Origin: Syntrophaceae bacterium UBA1411
GTDB lineage: Bacteria; Desulfobacterota; Syntrophia; Syntrophales; Smithellaceae
NCBI GenBank assembly: GCA_002304995.1
Contig: DBPV01000096.1
Location: forward strand, 50,449 to 74,758
Reading direction: 5' to 3'
DNA: 24,310 nt
Under the pieces are notes generated by a model. That model did not search any database. It saw only the letters and a list, made by a program, of their open reading frames with translations, and was not told the origin of the DNA. The translations under genes and the position numbers were made by a program. Below are positions 1-7,725 of this stretch, in pieces (position 1 is the first letter of the stretch; each line of letters opens with the position of its first letter).

Positions 1-46
1 ACTTGCCGGAAAGGCATCTACTTTATTTACAGGGAGGGGATAAATC

Positions 47-1915
47 ATGCGTATCAAAGTGTTTTGCATCCGGCAGTTGCGTTTGGTTGCGGCGGGAATG
101 GTTTTGCTGTCCGTTTTACTTTGGATGACGGGGTGCACCAGCAAAGAGGAACAAATCGTATTTTTACCGCAAGAAAGGACGATCAGCACGGCATTTGGCG
201 ATGTCCGGGGAGCCACGCTCGACGATGCCTGGGTCTGGAAGGGAATTCCCTACGCCAAGCCGCCGGTGGGGGAACTGCGGTGGATGGCGCCGGTGGATCC
301 CGATCCGTGGGCCGGCGTCCGGGATGCCAGCCAGCCCTGCAGCGAATGCGTGCAGCAGGTTTACTCGCCGCAGTGGTTTTCGCAGAATGTCTTTATCGGA
401 AGCGAGGATTGTCTGTATCTCGATATTTATGCGCCGCGCACCTGGACTAAAAATCTTCCCGTCTATGTTTATATCCACGGCGGATCGAATAATTTCGGCT
501 CTGCCAAGCAGTACAACGGCGCCGAAATAGCCAAGCGCGGCAACATGATTGTGGTCTATGTCCAGTACCGCCTCAATGCAATGGGATTCTTGACGCATCC
601 CTCGCTTCGGGAAAACGTTGCTGCGGCGGTCAATGCGGACGCCGGCATCAGCCAGGCGGCGTTGGATAATTCGGGGAACTACGGTATCCTCGATATTATG
701 AAGGCGCTGGTCTGGGTGCAAAACAATATTGCCGCGTTCGGCGGCGATCCCGCCCGCGTCGTGGTGGGAGGACAGTCGGCGGGCGCTCATGACATCATGT
801 GTCTGCTCACGTCTCCTCTGCCCGCCAATTTCCGCGGTGTGTTCACACAGAGCGTGCCCGGTCCGGATTTGATGAATGTGAGAACCCTGGCCGAGTCGGA
901 TACCTGGACCAACACCACGATTGACGGCCTTTTAATCCGCGGCGGCTTTGCGCCGGACGCGGCGGCCGCCGCCGCTTTGCGCGCGACCATGACCAACGCG
1001 CAGATTCGCGCTTTTCTGAAAAGTCAGCCCGCCGAGCTTGTCGCCCGCTGCCGCAGAGACGGAACGGGGCCCGACGGTTCAGGCACCATGGCGTCGCACA
1101 CCGGCATCCGCGACGGCAGTGTCGTCCGCGACGCGTCCTGGGTGGATGCGATCGCCGCCGGCAACTACCATAAAGTGCCCGTCGTCAACGGCGGCACGCG
1201 CTATGAGTGGAAGAACTTCGCTCCGCTCTATGGTGCGGTGATGAAAACCATGGTCTTTGCCCAGACCGGCGTCAATATTCCCTCCGGGACCTATTCCTGG
1301 CTCAATCTCTGGAATGTGATCGGCTTTCTGCCGCCCGCGCTGACGGCGGATCAGGTGCTGCCTCTCCAGGCCGACAAGGATTTTTATCAGATCGTGACGG
1401 ATTTGCGGTCGCGCAAATGGCGGCTGAACGGCGTGGACGACATCAACCGGGGGCTCAAGGCCAACGATCCCGCCAATCCGGTCTACGGATTTATCTTCAA
1501 ATGGGCCGGCGGCGGCGATCCCGCGCTGGAGGATTTTAAAAATTATTTCGGCGCCGCCCATTCGATGGATATTCCGTTTTTCCAGGGTCAGCCATCGGAC
1601 TCGTGGAATTATTCCTTTACCGCCGTCAATCAAGCCGGGCGCATCGCCCTGCAGGAAGTGATGATGGATTATCTGATTGCCTTTGTCACAAACCTGAATC
1701 CCAATCCTGCCGGCTCCGGCCTGCCCGACTGGCCGCAGTGGGACCCGGCGGCGGGAGGCCCCAAGGTGCTGACGTTTGATGCGACGCCGGATTCGGCGGT
1801 GCTGTCCGTCGAAAACACGGAAATCATTGCCGCCGACCTCAATGCTGAAATTGCCGCGGCCAAGGGCGTTCCCCTGTCCGCGGCGTGGTGGGCCTGCACG
1901 ATTCAGGGTCTCTAA
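47..1915 (+). CDS. Type-B carboxylesterase family lipoprotein
   Basis: This 622-residue protein is a carboxylesterase/para-nitrobenzyl esterase-type alpha/beta hydrolase that should hydrolyse carboxylic esters; the natural substrate is unknown. The N-terminus is basic, followed by a hydrophobic stretch and a lipobox (MTGC, Cys30), so it is probably a signal-peptidase II substrate; Thr follows the Cys, which by the E. coli sorting rule favours the outer membrane. Visible family motifs are KGIPYAKPPVG (about 65-75), SEDCLYLDIY (about 119-128), the oxyanion-hole HGG (144-146) and the nucleophile elbow GQSAG with Ser244. Glu387 (in NGGTRYEWKNF) and His505 (in AAHSMDIPFF) fit the acid and base of the triad, so it looks catalytically intact. 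Length is slightly above the usual 500-600 residues. The ATG is preceded by a strong purine-rich ribosome-binding site (AGGGAGGGG, 31-39). The promoter lies outside the window. The family is certain; the function is generic. Confidence 0.9.
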   Translation: MRIKVFCIRQLRLVAAGMVLLSVLLWMTGCTSKEEQIVFLPQERTISTAFGDVRGATLDDAWVWKGIPYAKPPVGELRWMAPVDPDPWAGVRDASQPCSECVQQVYSPQWFSQNVFIGSEDCLYLDIYAPRTWTKNLPVYVYIHGGSNNFGSAKQYNGAEIAKRGNMIVVYVQYRLNAMGFLTHPSLRENVAAAVNADAGISQAALDNSGNYGILDIMKALVWVQNNIAAFGGDPARVVVGGQSAGAHDIMCLLTSPLPANFRGVFTQSVPGPDLMNVRTLAESDTWTNTTIDGLLIRGGFAPDAAAAAALRATMTNAQIRAFLKSQPAELVARCRRDGTGPDGSGTMASHTGIRDGSVVRDASWVDAIAAGNYHKVPVVNGGTRYEWKNFAPLYGAVMKTMVFAQTGVNIPSGTYSWLNLWNVIGFLPPALTADQVLPLQADKDFYQIVTDLRSRKWRLNGVDDINRGLKANDPANPVYGFIFKWAGGGDPALEDFKNYFGAAHSMDIPFFQGQPSDSWNYSFTAVNQAGRIALQEVMMDYLIAFVTNLNPNPAGSGLPDWPQWDPAAGGPKVLTFDATPDSAVLSVENTEIIAADLNAEIAAAKGVPLSAAWWACTIQGL

Positions 1916-1947
1916 AAGACATCAGGGTGATCCGCTTTAAGGATCAA

Positions 1948-1983
1948 CAGGGCGAGGGGAGACCGCAGGCTCCCCTCGCCCTG
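1948..1983 (+). terminator. Perfect 14-bp GC-rich hairpin after the esterase gene
   Basis: Arms 1948-1961 (CAGGGCGAGGGGAG) and 1970-1983 are perfect reverse complements around an 8-nt loop. It begins 33 nt after the esterase stop codon. No T-run follows, so it is not a canonical intrinsic terminator; it could act as an mRNA 3' stabiliser or work with the second hairpin downstream. Confidence 0.55.
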
Positions 1984-2009
1984 CCCCGACAGCAGAAAGA
2001 GGATTGACC

Positions 2010-2047
2010 GGCCCGGATGTTTTCTGACGTCCGGAGCCTGTCTTTTT
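2010..2047 (+). terminator. Probable intrinsic terminator of the esterase gene
   Basis: The arms CCGGATGT (2013-2020) and ACGTCCGG (2027-2034) form an 8-bp stem with one G-T pair and a 6-nt loop. The stem can be extended by GGC/GCC (2010-2012 and 2036-2038) across a one-base bulge. The sequence then turns T-rich, with TTTTT at 2043-2047. This fits a rho-independent terminator on the + strand better than the hairpin just upstream. Confidence 0.5.
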
Positions 2048-2132
2048 CATTCGGGATCTTTTTTTAACTAAGGGAATTTGCAACAGGTTTTCTTCCGTTT
2101 TTATTGTTGTTTTCAGGTATTTTTTTCATTTA

Positions 2133-2161
2133 TTGACATTCCCTGACATCTATATTATCAA
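2133..2161 (+). promoter_or_regulatory. Sigma70-like promoter for the 210-residue lipoprotein gene
   Basis: A perfect -35 TTGACA (2133-2138) is followed by a 17-bp spacer and a -10 TATCAA (2156-2161, four of six matches). This predicts a start near 2168 and a short leader. The surrounding 2050-2180 is strikingly AT-rich compared with the flanking genes, as expected for a promoter region. The TATATTAT stretch offers other -10 registers. Confidence 0.55.
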
Positions 2162-2196
2162 TAAAGTGTCAAATTAAAATTAAAGAGAGGAGTGGC

Positions 2197-2829
2197 ATGA
2201 TGAAAAAATCAAGTATTTTGATGCGTGGTTTTGTCTGTGCAGCAGCAGGCGTCTTTCTGTTTGTTCTCATGAGCGGGTGCAGCACTCTTGGCATCGGCGT
2301 CAGCGGCGCGCCGGCTTTGAAGGGTGTTTTTATGGACGGTCCGGTCGGCGGCTTAAGCTACTCCACCCCGACTTTGAAAGGCGTCACCAAGGCGGACGGA
2401 ATATTCGAATATCAAGCCGGTGAAACCGTCACCTTCTCTCTGGGCGGTCTTGTTCTCGGCTCGGCGCCGGGCAAACCCGTTATTACTCCCGTGGATATCG
2501 TTAAGGACGCCAAAGGGGCCAGTGATCAGCGTGTGGTCAATATCTGTGTTCTTCTGCAGACGCTGGATCAGGACGGGAACGCGGCCAACGGCATCATGAT
2601 TTCCGAAAAAGCGGCAGCTTTCGTCGGCCAGTACGGCAAGAGCATCAATTTCGACAAGCCGGTCCGCGCCTTTTCCTTTGACGGCGGTTTGCGCGCCGTA
2701 ATGTCCGAACTCAACAACATCGACTTTTTCGGAGACGTTCCCCGGGCCGTGAAGCCTCCCAAAGTGGCTCAGAAGCACCTGGAAGATTCTCTGGCGGAGC
2801 TGCAGAAGAAGGTGGCGCCGGCCAAGTAA
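2197..2829 (+). CDS. Small lipoprotein of unknown function
   Basis: This 210-residue protein has a basic N-terminus, a hydrophobic segment and a lipobox (LMSGC, Cys28), so it is very probably a lipoprotein; Ser at the position after Cys favours the outer membrane. After the Cys comes a Gly-rich linker, then a beta-rich segment at about 43-90 (motifs DGPVGGLSY, GVTKADGIFEY, GETVTFSLGG, PVITPVDIV). A segment NICVLLQTLDQDGNAANGI follows at about 114-132, and the C-terminus is Lys-rich and probably helical (about 184-210). The pattern 'GxTxAdGxFxYxxGExVtFsLGgxxLG ... LLQTLDxDGnxxNGI' resembles a beta-rich module I recall from secreted or surface proteins of Proteobacteria, but I cannot assign a function. 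Two in-frame ATGs exist at 2197 and 2200; the AGGAG at 2188-2192 is better spaced (7 nt) from the second. It has its own promoter and terminator, so it is probably monocistronic. Confidence 0.85.
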   Translation: MMKKSSILMRGFVCAAAGVFLFVLMSGCSTLGIGVSGAPALKGVFMDGPVGGLSYSTPTLKGVTKADGIFEYQAGETVTFSLGGLVLGSAPGKPVITPVDIVKDAKGASDQRVVNICVLLQTLDQDGNAANGIMISEKAAAFVGQYGKSINFDKPVRAFSFDGGLRAVMSELNNIDFFGDVPRAVKPPKVAQKHLEDSLAELQKKVAPAK

Positions 2830-2850
2830 CAATTTGCCTTCTCTTGAATG

Positions 2851-2887
2851 ATAAAGGGGCTTTTGCCGTCGGCAAAAGCCCCTTTAT
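2851..2887. terminator. Bidirectional terminator between convergent genes
   Basis: The arms 2851-2867 and 2871-2887 are perfect 17-base reverse complements around a 3-nt loop (GTC), with GGGGCTTTTGCC as the GC-rich core. Its TTTATTTA flank follows the stem on the + strand, and CCCCTTTAT follows it when read on the - strand. It sits between the stop codons of two convergent genes (2829 on + and 2905 on -), so it probably terminates both. Confidence 0.85.
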
Positions 2888-2904
2888 TTAATTGATGCGG
2901 TGCC

Positions 2905-3861
2905 TTAACGGCCTTTAAAGAGATAGCGGTCGAAGAAGCGGTTGTAAGCCGTCCAGTCGGAATCGGTATTGGCAGCGTCGGCGGCGACGAAGCTCTGGAA
3001 CGCGTTGAGCTTCGCGTCGAGGTCGTCCATGAAGTGAATGACCATCGCTTCCATGGTTTTCGGGCGTTTGGGCGAACCGTATTCGAATTCGCCGTGATGG
3101 CTTAAAATGATGTGGCGAAGTTCCAGCGCGAGCTGCGGGGGAAAATCGCCGATGGCTTCTATCCTCTTGTCGATCATTTCCACGCCCATCACCAGATGTC
3201 CGATCATCCGGCCTTCGTCGCTGTAGCCAATGAGCCCGTCATAGTTGAACTCGTCGATCTTGCCGATGTCGTGCAGGATGCCGCCGGCGATGAGCAGGTC
3301 CCGATTGAGCTGCGGATAATGTTCGGCTGCCCGGTCCAGCAGGCGGACAACGGACAGAGTATGCTCCAGAAGGCCGCCCAGGTAAATGTGATGAAAGCCC
3401 TTGGCCGCCGGCGCGCGCCGGAAGCGGTCCGCCGTTTTTTCGTCATGGAAGAACGCCCAAAGCAGTTTTTGGAGCGGCACGGACGAAAGCGTGTCGATGT
3501 AGGCGAGGATATCCCGGAACATGGCCTGCGTGTCCATTTTGCTCACCGGCTGGTAATCCGCCGGATCGATTTCCTCGGGGGCGCAGGGCTTGACCGTCAC
3601 AATGGAAATCTGCAGCGCGTTGCGGTAATTTTGCGCCCGGCCTTCAATGAAGATGATGTCGCCCTTCTTGAAGGTGCGGTCCAGTTCGACGGCGTTGTCC
3701 CAGACCTTGCCGTCGGTTTCGCCGGTTTTGTCTTTCAGACGAACGTTCAGATACGGAGAGCCTTTCTGGGAAAAAGCCATGTTCTTGTCCGCAGCCAGAA
3801 AAGAAGAGGCGATTTTATCGCCGGGCTTGATGTCTTGCAGGTAGATGTCCTTGGTTTTCAA
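2905..3861 (-). CDS. YhaM-family 3'-5' exoribonuclease (OB-fold plus HD domain)
   Basis: This 318-residue protein has an N-terminal OB-fold-like nucleic-acid-binding domain (about 1-95, motifs DIKPGDKI, YLNVRLKDKTGE, GKVWDN, FIEGRAQNY). A metal-dependent HD phosphohydrolase domain covers about 155-290 (GGLLEHTLSVVRL with His167, LHDIGKIDEF with His197-Asp198, LSHHGEFEYGS). This arrangement and length match the Bacillus YhaM/CBF1 family, which degrades RNA or single-stranded DNA from the 3' end. Activity here is inferred from the family. The start codon is TTG (3861, read on the - strand), supported by an AAGG eight bases upstream; an ATG further upstream is out of frame. It lies 37 bp downstream of selB on the same strand and is probably cotranscribed with it. 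A nucleotide phosphohydrolase role is a less likely alternative. Confidence 0.85.
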   Translation of the reverse strand: MKTKDIYLQDIKPGDKIASSFLAADKNMAFSQKGSPYLNVRLKDKTGETDGKVWDNAVELDRTFKKGDIIFIEGRAQNYRNALQISIVTVKPCAPEEIDPADYQPVSKMDTQAMFRDILAYIDTLSSVPLQKLLWAFFHDEKTADRFRRAPAAKGFHHIYLGGLLEHTLSVVRLLDRAAEHYPQLNRDLLIAGGILHDIGKIDEFNYDGLIGYSDEGRMIGHLVMGVEMIDKRIEAIGDFPPQLALELRHIILSHHGEFEYGSPKRPKTMEAMVIHFMDDLDAKLNAFQSFVAADAANTDSDWTAYNRFFDRYLFKGR

Positions 3862-3898
3862 ATGAACTGCCTTTCATAAAAGTTTTTAATTGTTTGTG

Positions 3899-5812
3899 TT
3901 AGCGCTTTTCCCGCAGGATTCGGTGATCTCCCACGCGCACGGTCAGTTTGCTCAAATCGAAATACTCCATGAGCGGAATGATGTATTTGCGGGAAAGGCC
4001 GGTCAGGTCCTTGAAGGTCGCCGGTGTCGCCTGACCGTCACGGAGCAGCTGGGCGCGGTAGTCTTCGCGCAGCTTCTCCAGGACGCCCCGGGCGAAACAA
4101 AGATCCTCGTTGATCTTGATGAGTTCGCCTTCCTTGAGCATCAGTTTGACGATGTTTTGCGCCTTGGCCTTCCCGTCGGAAAAGCCGTTGATCACCTCGG
4201 TCAGGGATGGTGGGGCGAGTCCGGCCTGCGCATAGGTCGAGGCGATGGACTGCCGCAGTTCGTCTTCTTCGCCGGCGAGCTGCACCGCGTGGGTTGCCAG
4301 CCGGACGCTGTCTTTGTCGCCCGCGACGGCGCCTTTTTTCGTGAGGCCGGCCAGCACCATGTTGAAGAGTTTCGCCGACACGGCCGCGGGCAGGGCGGCC
4401 TTGAGTTCTTCCTTGGAGATGCCTTCCATGAGGGGATTGTTCCGGTGGTACGCTTTGAGGCTTGACGTCAGCATCTCTTCGAGTTGACCGAACAGACGGG
4501 CGGACAGGGACAGGGCGTCCTCGCCGGCCAGGAGGATGGCCTGCCGGCTGGAAAACAGTTTTTCCAGCGTGTCGCGGACTTTCTTCACATGGACGCCGGC
4601 GCGGAAAGCCAGCATCCGGGCGTTTGCGCCGTTCCAGCCGGCGCGTTCCAGCAAAACGGTGAGTCGTTCGGGCAGGGCGCCGTTTTGCAGAGTCCGGAGA
4701 TCGTCGAGGACCTTTTCTTGATGTCTTTTATGCTTGACGGGCAGAGGATCGAGAATCCGGCCGCCGCCGATGGTGGTGACCGGCGAGTAGCTGCGCAGCA
4801 CGAAATGGTCGCCCGCCACAACAACGTCCTCGTCGGCCAGAATCAACTGGGCGAAAGATTTTTCGCCCGGGGCCAGTTCGTCCGCATCCAGAAGAATGAT
4901 CCGTGTCATGATTTCCGTCGTTCCCGTGTGCAGGCGCACCAGAGCGCGGTTCTTCAGCTTCCGGGAATTGGAGGACAGATATTCGAAAAAAACATCCAGC
5001 CGCTGGGTAGGCCAGACGGTTTGCGGCCGGACCAGCACGTCGCCCCGCTCGAGCGTCGATTTTTCGACGCCCTGCAGATTGACGGCGGTGCGCTGTCCGG
5101 AAAAAGCCTCTTCCACCGGTTCGTTGTGGACCTGCAGGCCGCGGATGCGCGCCGCCGTTCCTTCCGGCAGGATCGAGATGTCCTCGCCCGTCCGGATCCG
5201 GTCGGAAATCAGCGTTCCGGTGACAACGGTCCCGAAGCCTTTCATCGTGAAAATCCGGTCGACCGGCAGGCGAAATATGCCGTCGTCGGTTTTCTCGCTC
5301 AACTGCGCCGCGACCCGGTCGATTTCCGCCAAAAGCTCCCGGACACCGGTTTCCTTGACCGCGGAAACGGCGATAATCGGCGCGCCGGCGAGGAACGTGC
5401 CCGTGAGGTAGTCGGATATTTCCGACCGCACCAGCTCCAGCCAGTCCTGTTCCACCAGATCGATTTTCGTGAGAGCGACCAGGCCGGTCGTGATGCCCAG
5501 AAGCGAGCAGATCTGGAGATGTTCCTTCGTTTGCGGCATGACGCCTTCGTCTGCGGCAATGACCATTAAAACCAGGTCGATGCCGGCAGCGCCGGCCACC
5601 ATGTGCTTGATGAATTTTTCATGGCCCGGCACGTCGACGATGCCGAGCGTCGGTCCGGACGGAAGGGTCAGGGAGGCAAATCCCAGCTCGATGGTGATGC
5701 CTCTTTCCTTTTCTTCCTTGAGACGGTCTGTGTCCACGCCGGTCAGGGCCTTGATCAAGGACGTCTTGCCGTGGTCCACGTGGCCGGCTGTGCCTAAAAC
5801 AAAATGCTGCAT
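3899..5812 (-). CDS. selB: Selenocysteine-specific translation elongation factor SelB
   Basis: SelB is a GTPase that carries Sec-tRNA(Sec) to ribosomes at UGA codons flagged by a SECIS hairpin. The protein (637 residues from this start; family typically 600-650) opens with the G1 motif GHVDHGKT (10-17), then ERGITIELGFA (G2), DVPGHEKF (G3) and TKIDL (G4). EF-Tu-like beta-barrel domains follow, and then a long C-terminal region of winged-helix repeats that in the family bind the SECIS element. I place the start at the ATG at 5812 (MQHFVLGTAGHVDHGKT) because family members begin a few residues before the P-loop. An upstream in-frame GTG at 5872 would add 20 residues without resemblance to the family. 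GGGA lies 7 nt before the chosen ATG. It heads a - strand unit with the YhaM-type gene and is divergent from ruvX. Its presence implies that the organism makes selenoproteins, though none is visible here. Confidence 0.95.
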   Translation of the reverse strand: MQHFVLGTAGHVDHGKTSLIKALTGVDTDRLKEEKERGITIELGFASLTLPSGPTLGIVDVPGHEKFIKHMVAGAAGIDLVLMVIAADEGVMPQTKEHLQICSLLGITTGLVALTKIDLVEQDWLELVRSEISDYLTGTFLAGAPIIAVSAVKETGVRELLAEIDRVAAQLSEKTDDGIFRLPVDRIFTMKGFGTVVTGTLISDRIRTGEDISILPEGTAARIRGLQVHNEPVEEAFSGQRTAVNLQGVEKSTLERGDVLVRPQTVWPTQRLDVFFEYLSSNSRKLKNRALVRLHTGTTEIMTRIILLDADELAPGEKSFAQLILADEDVVVAGDHFVLRSYSPVTTIGGGRILDPLPVKHKRHQEKVLDDLRTLQNGALPERLTVLLERAGWNGANARMLAFRAGVHVKKVRDTLEKLFSSRQAILLAGEDALSLSARLFGQLEEMLTSSLKAYHRNNPLMEGISKEELKAALPAAVSAKLFNMVLAGLTKKGAVAGDKDSVRLATHAVQLAGEEDELRQSIASTYAQAGLAPPSLTEVINGFSDGKAKAQNIVKLMLKEGELIKINEDLCFARGVLEKLREDYRAQLLRDGQATPATFKDLTGLSRKYIIPLMEYFDLSKLTVRVGDHRILREKR

Positions 5813-5976
5813 GCTTTCGTCCCGGTGTTTTATCGTTGCGGAAAAGTGATAACAAACTCCCGTCTTTTTCACAACCTCATATTTGAAAACGGTTTTATCC
5901 GTGCCGGACGGCCTGTGATTTTATTCTTGAAAATACGAATTGGAATTGTTAGACAACAAAACACAAGAGGTGTCTT

Positions 5977-6408
5977 TTGCGTATTTTAGGGTTGGATTAC
6001 GGAGAGAAACGAATCGGCGTGGCCGTCTGTGATGAGCTGGGATTAACGGCACAGGGCCTGCCGACGCTTATCCGCAAGACGAAGAAGCACGATCTGGAAA
6101 TTCTCGGACGATGGATTCGCGACTATGCGGTGCAGAAGATTGTCATCGGCTATCCGGTGCGACTCGACGGATCCGAGGGCATTCAGTGCGAAAAGGTCAA
6201 TCGGTTCGCCGGTCTGCTGGCCGACACTTTTTCTTTGCCCGTGCTGAAATGGTCGGAGACGCTTTCCACCAAAGAAGCAGAAGACATTTTGATTGCCTCC
6301 GGCATCCGCTGGCAAAAAAGGAAGGAAAAAGTCGATCGACTGGCCGCCTGCCTGATTCTTCAGAATTATCTGGATTGCGCCGGTAAATGCCCCGGCGGAC
6401 AATCCTGA
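5977..6408 (+). CDS. ruvX: RuvX/YqgF-family Holliday junction resolvase-like nuclease
   Basis: This 143-residue protein has the RNase H-like fold signature of the YqgF family: LGLDYGEKRIGVAV (first acidic residue Asp7), a central IGYPVRLDGSEG motif, WSETLSTKEAE and a C-terminal Asp in VDRLAACLILQNYLD. Members act as putative Holliday junction resolvases and, in E. coli, in 16S rRNA 5' maturation or transcription antitermination; which role applies here cannot be seen. The third motif is SETLST, where many relatives have DERLT/ST, a conservative change. Translation starts at TTG (5977), with AGAGG at 5966-5970 six bases upstream. It is divergent from selB and lies 33 bp before mltG, with which it is probably cotranscribed. 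Confidence 0.92.
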   Translation: MRILGLDYGEKRIGVAVCDELGLTAQGLPTLIRKTKKHDLEILGRWIRDYAVQKIVIGYPVRLDGSEGIQCEKVNRFAGLLADTFSLPVLKWSETLSTKEAEDILIASGIRWQKRKEKVDRLAACLILQNYLDCAGKCPGGQS

Positions 6409-6441
6409 AATCTGCTTTATATTTTCATTCCGACATCGACT

Positions 6442-7476
6442 ATGCAACGGAAAATGAAAAAAAGAATCCTTAAAATAACAGGTTATATCTTTCTGGTGCC
6501 GTTTCTGGCCGCCGTCGTCTTTGGCGCTTTTATATTTATCTATTCCCGCCTGCCGATTGACGAGACGAAGACGACGCCGGTGCTCGTGGATATTCCGACC
6601 GGCACCAGTTTTGTCCGGGTAACGAAAATGCTGGCCGACGCCGGTCTGGTCGAAAACCGGTTTTTATTTTACAGCCTGGTTGTCGTTAAACGGGGAACGC
6701 GATCGATCCGTGCGGGAGAGTACGAATTCGTTCCGTCCATCACACCTGCCCAACTCGTGGACAAGCTGATTTCCGGCGATATTAAAAAATACCGCGTGAC
6801 GATTCACGAGGATTATTCGCTTCAGGAGGTGGCCGCGCGTCTCAAGGAATACAAGATGATCGATGAAAAAGCTTTTTTTGACCTGGCCCGGGACCGTGTT
6901 TTTCTGTCCTCGCTGGGCATTACGGGATCTTCGGTCGAAGGATATCTTTTCCCCGATACGTATTACCTGAACCGGTCGATGAGCACCCGGCAGATCATGC
7001 GCATGATGGTGGAGCGCTTCTGGGATAAAATTTCGCCGGAGATGATCAACCAGGCGGCGCAAAAAGGTTTTACCGTTCATGAATTTGTCACTTTTGCGTC
7101 GCTCATCGGCAAGGAAACCGGCTATACCGCCGAAAAACCCCTGATTGCCGCCGTGTTCTTCAACCGGATGAAAAAAGGGATGCCGCTGCAAAGCGATCCG
7201 ACAACGGTTTACGACCTCAAGAATTTCGATGGAAAAGTGCTGCGCCGCCACTACAAGCGGGAATCCCCCTACAACACTTACATCATCCGCGGACTGCCGC
7301 CCGGGCCGATCTCCAATCCCGGTCTGGATTCTTACCAGGCGGTGATCAATCCGGCGCCCGTAGACTATTTATATTTCGTTTCCCAGAAGGACGGAAGTCA
7401 TTTTTTTTCATCGTCGTTTGACGTCCACACCAGCGCCATCGTCCGTTTGCGCGCCATCCCCGGCGACAGGCAGTAG
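6442..7476 (+). CDS. mltG: Endolytic murein transglycosylase MltG
   Basis: MltG cleaves nascent glycan strands in the periplasm and is thought to set glycan length by terminating polymerisation. The 344-residue protein has one N-terminal membrane anchor (about 10-34) followed by a LysM-like segment (VDIPTGTSFVRVTKMLADAG, about 49-68). The YceG catalytic domain has GYLFPDTY (about 167-174), SLIGKETGY with the likely catalytic Glu225, and then AAVFFNRMKKGMPLQSDPT and YNTYIIRGLPPGPISNPG. All family hallmarks are present. The ATG at 6442 has no clear ribosome-binding site; an in-frame ATG at 6454 (MKKRILKI) is an equally plausible start. It follows ruvX and precedes the dcw cluster, a fitting place for a wall enzyme, but a 285-bp promoter region separates it from mraZ. 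Confidence 0.93.
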   Translation: MQRKMKKRILKITGYIFLVPFLAAVVFGAFIFIYSRLPIDETKTTPVLVDIPTGTSFVRVTKMLADAGLVENRFLFYSLVVVKRGTRSIRAGEYEFVPSITPAQLVDKLISGDIKKYRVTIHEDYSLQEVAARLKEYKMIDEKAFFDLARDRVFLSSLGITGSSVEGYLFPDTYYLNRSMSTRQIMRMMVERFWDKISPEMINQAAQKGFTVHEFVTFASLIGKETGYTAEKPLIAAVFFNRMKKGMPLQSDPTTVYDLKNFDGKVLRRHYKRESPYNTYIIRGLPPGPISNPGLDSYQAVINPAPVDYLYFVSQKDGSHFFSSSFDVHTSAIVRLRAIPGDRQ

Positions 7477-7487
7477 CCGCTGTCCGG

Positions 7488-7516
7488 CTGACATAACCCT
7501 ATCATTTTAATATAAT
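7488..7516 (+). promoter_or_regulatory. Distal sigma70-like promoter upstream of mraZ
   Basis: The -35 CTGACA (7488-7493, five of six) and the -10 TATAAT (7511-7516, perfect) are separated by the optimal 17 bp. A second TATAAT lies at 7519-7524. The -35 starts 11 bp after the mltG stop codon. The predicted start near 7523 would give a leader of about 240 nt before mraZ. The promoter is predicted from sequence alone. Confidence 0.5.
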
Positions 7517-7608
7517 TGTATAATTCAGAATTGTCCCACCCGTTTTTCCGGCAAGCTGACCTGCGATGGGCACGCCCTGGCGCCTCCCGGGAAAAATTTT
7601 GGTCCGAT

Positions 7609-7642
7609 CCGGCCCTCGCGGCCGGCCGCCGTCTCCTTTTTT
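7609..7642 (+). terminator. Possible attenuator or terminator in the mraZ leader
   Basis: CCGGCC (7609-7614) and GGCCGG (7620-7625) form a 6-bp stem with a 5-nt loop, followed 11 nt later by TTTTTT (7637-7642). The distance from stem to T-run is too long for a textbook terminator. It lies between the two predicted mraZ promoters, so it could terminate or attenuate transcripts from the distal promoter or from mltG. The evidence is weak. Confidence 0.3.
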
Positions 7643-7689
7643 CTCAGTGATTTTAAGTTATTTGATTGGCAAAAAGATGTATTTTTTTC

Positions 7690-7718
7690 TTGACAAAGCC
7701 ATTTTCCCCCTCTATAGT
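7690..7718 (+). promoter_or_regulatory. Proximal promoter of the dcw cluster
   Basis: A perfect -35 TTGACA (7690-7695), a 17-bp spacer and a -10 TATAGT (7713-7718, five of six) predict a start near 7725, about 37 nt before the mraZ ATG. This is the best promoter in the window and probably the main mra promoter. The putative MraZ-binding repeats begin at the predicted transcription start. Confidence 0.75.
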
Positions 7719-7725
7719 TGGCCAC

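Noticed and set aside
5813..5872. A 20-residue N-terminal extension of SelB starting at GTG 5872
   Set aside because: SelB proteins begin just before the GHVDHGKT motif; the extension resembles nothing in the family, and its GAGG is only 2 nt from the GTG.
5927..5955. A possible ruvX promoter, TTGAAA with 17-bp spacing to TAGACA
   Set aside because: The -10 matches the consensus at only three of six positions, too weak to list as a feature, although a ruvX promoter probably lies somewhere in 5880-5965.
7475..7489. Small AGCCG/CGGCT hairpin at the mltG stop codon
   Set aside because: It has only five base pairs and no T-run, and it overlaps the -35 of the distal mraZ promoter; not convincing as a terminator.
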